Shown here piece by piece: positions 6,184 through 7,562 of a stretch of DNA of 7,562 nt. The notes under the pieces are model-generated. The model had not been told where the DNA came from. It saw nothing but the letters and a program-made list of their open reading frames with translations, and ran no database searches. The stretch is taken from positions 1 through 7,562 of the forward strand of contig JBASWL010000046.1 in NCBI GenBank assembly GCA_049276455.1. The letters are read 5' to 3'. The position numbers and the translations under genes are program-made. Every line of letters starts with the position of its first letter. The first letter of the stretch is position 1. Source of the stretch: Georgfuchsia sp049276455 (GTDB lineage Bacteria; Pseudomonadota; Gammaproteobacteria; Burkholderiales; Rhodocyclaceae).

Positions 6184-7562
6184 AGCAGCGCTTCCATGGC
6201 TCGTTCGGAGAGACGCTGAAGATGGCCTTCATATTCATCACTAATCCAGCGTACGAGTTTCAGGTTTTGGCGATGCTGGAGATACAGGTCAGTGGTGGCA
6301 CTGGATTCGTGCCCCATCCTGGTTTTGACAAACTCCCGCACTTCGTGGAGCGTCGTCTTTCCCTGCTCAACGAGTTTGAACTGATGATCGGTCAGGTTCA
6401 TGCCAAACGTCGCGCGCGTATCGTGGAATTGATAGTGAAAGTTCTTGGCGCGGTATTTGTTACGTATGTAGGGAATGACGTAATCGGTAATAAATTGGCG
6501 GACCCCCTGACCAGTCTTGGCGTGCCGCAATTTATTTGTCGCGTCGAAAGAGCGCGACTCTTCCTTGCTGCGATATAGAGGGGTACCTCGCACACTCAAG
6601 AATATATATTGGTTTTCGTTATCTCCGCCGACCGCTCGCTCGCGGCGCTTCCGTGCCCGATCACTATGGACATACGTATGCAGCCTCCTATGGAGCCAGA
6701 TCGGGATATGAAGCACCATTTGCTTGTCCCACTTTGTGTCGATGCCGGTGCCCAGTCCAACAGGAAACCGCAATCCCCCCTGCTGGTCGTCATATAGCTC
6801 GCCATGGACGTGCCGCACTCGAAATGTAAGAATGGTCTGGATTCTGGCACCCGTCACAAGGCCCATCAGATGGATCAGTGTCATCTCGGTGTTGCTAAGC
6901 GCGATTAGCGCATCCATCAGCCACTCTTGCTCTTCTTGCGGAAGCGGCCGAAGCTTTCCGTCATCTTGGATCGTGCCGTCATACGGATCATGCTGTTTGG
7001 CGACCCGGATCGAGATGTCGGTGGTCACCACTTTTTTCAAGAACTTGAAGCCGTGCCTATCTTTAATGTCGATGTATCGATCTGCCTCCTTCCAAGGGGG
7101 ATGCTCCGGTATCAGCACATTTTCGAGTCTCAGCCAATTGTAAAATCCTATCACTGCACCCATGCGACGTTTGGCAGTAGCTGTAGCAATTTCCCCGGCA
7201 CTTACAACTGATTTCAAGTGTCCGTTGTACCGGTAGGTCGGTCGGCTCAGTTTCTGAGATGGGAAATGCAGCCAATCGAGTCGAGTTTCGTCAAGAAATC
7301 GGCGGTAGGCCGCCAAGTCCTCAGCGATACTCGCGTAAGTTGACATCGCAGGGGCAATCGAGCCTGTAAGCCGTGACAAAAGATAGACGTTTGCCTCGGC
7401 CCAAGGAACACCCATGTCATCCAGGATGACCGGAAACAGATTGAATCGATGCTCAACCCAACGCGGCTTCCCATCTCTTCGGTTGCTCTCTCCTGCAACT
7501 ATTTTGGGCCTCACATGGTAGGTTCCGCCAAGTGTTAGCGCACAGTCCGGAATGGTTACTGC
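6180..7562 (-). CDS. Tyrosine recombinase/integrase (A), complete catalytic set, start possibly off the window
   Basis: This is the first visible gene of the recombinase operon. A GTG at 7514 gives 444 residues, but the frame stays open upstream to the window edge and reads protein-like (TIPDCALTLGGTYH), so the true start may lie further right. Numbered from that GTG, the N-terminal 180 residues form the expected SAM-like core-binding region (DLAAYRRFLDE, then AKRRMGAVIGFYNWL). The catalytic domain has Arg224 (LVTGARIQTILTF), Lys261 (IDTKWDKQ), His364 and Arg367 (FHDTRATFG), His402 (RMGHESSATTD) and Tyr411 (DLYLQHR) nine residues after His402. All residues needed for strand cleavage and joining are therefore present. 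Its stop overlaps the start of the next gene by four bases, so the genes are translated together. Length is near that of Tn554 TnpA-like enzymes. The recombinase assignment is firm; the element subfamily is not. Confidence 0.9.
   Translation of the reverse strand, partial: AVTIPDCALTLGGTYHVRPKIVAGESNRRDGKPRWVEHRFNLFPVILDDMGVPWAEANVYLLSRLTGSIAPAMSTYASIAEDLAAYRRFLDETRLDWLHFPSQKLSRPTYRYNGHLKSVVSAGEIATATAKRRMGAVIGFYNWLRLENVLIPEHPPWKEADRYIDIKDRHGFKFLKKVVTTDISIRVAKQHDPYDGTIQDDGKLRPLPQEEQEWLMDALIALSNTEMTLIHLMGLVTGARIQTILTFRVRHVHGELYDDQQGGLRFPVGLGTGIDTKWDKQMVLHIPIWLHRRLHTYVHSDRARKRRERAVGGDNENQYIFLSVRGTPLYRSKEESRSFDATNKLRHAKTGQGVRQFITDYVIPYIRNKYRAKNFHYQFHDTRATFGMNLTDHQFKLVEQGKTTLHEVREFVKTRMGHESSATTDLYLQHRQNLKLVRWISDEYEGHLQRLSERAMEALL

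Larger units (their letters stand above)
1866..7562 (-). mobile_element. Recombinase operon of an integrative or transposon-like element (ends not found)
   Basis: Four overlapping minus-strand genes encode two complete tyrosine recombinases, one degenerate recombinase-like protein and a small basic protein. Sets of this kind are the mobility modules of elements such as Tn554, RIT elements and gamma-mobile-trio islands. No terminal inverted repeats, target duplication or attachment core could be identified in the window, and the upstream end of the operon runs off the right edge, so the coordinates mark the gene block and not the element borders. Confidence 0.6.

Overview
The window looks like accessory DNA of a Gram-negative bacterium, most likely a proteobacterium and perhaps one of the Burkholderiales. 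That placement is inferred from the gene families and has not been checked by any search. Nearly every base is coding. The longest non-coding stretch is 97 bases (787-883), and no rRNA, tRNA, CRISPR array or IS transposase was recognised.

Left part, plus strand (1-1846). A gene cut by the window edge ends at 786 and resembles the uncharacterised DUF1173 family. It is followed by a two-gene type II toxin-antitoxin module: a DUF1778-type ribbon-helix-helix antitoxin with an unusually long basic N-terminus (884-1324), then a GNAT acetyltransferase toxin of the TacT/AtaT type (1325-1846) whose GTG start directly abuts the antitoxin stop. A sigma70-like promoter (TTGCCG, 17 bp, TATTAT) precedes the pair. 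A perfect 6-bp inverted repeat lies over its -10 box and a repeated CCGTAC lies around its -35 box; both are candidate autoregulatory operators.

Right part, minus strand (7562-1866). Four genes form one tightly coupled operon in which each junction is a 4-base stop/start overlap (GTGA, ATGA, ATGA). In transcription order they are: a tyrosine recombinase with a complete R-K-HxxR-H-Y set (A, 6180-7562, its start possibly off the window); a 633-aa recombinase-like protein that keeps the tyrosine and one arginine but has lost the first arginine and both histidine positions, and carries a cysteine cluster (B, 4282-6183); a 676-aa recombinase with a complete catalytic set and a C-terminal cysteine cluster (C, 2255-4285); and a 130-aa basic, helix-rich protein (D, 1866-2258). 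The layout of several large tyrosine recombinases plus a small non-recombinase partner recalls Tn554 (tnpA, tnpB, tnpC), recombinase-in-trio (RIT) elements and the gamma-mobile-trio systems, but I cannot assign it to any of them from this sequence alone.

The operon probably moves a genomic island or transposon-like element. The toxin-antitoxin pair, which converges on it with 19 bases between stop codons, may be cargo that stabilises the element or may belong to the flanking DNA. The element ends were not identified, and the promoter of the recombinase operon lies outside the window.
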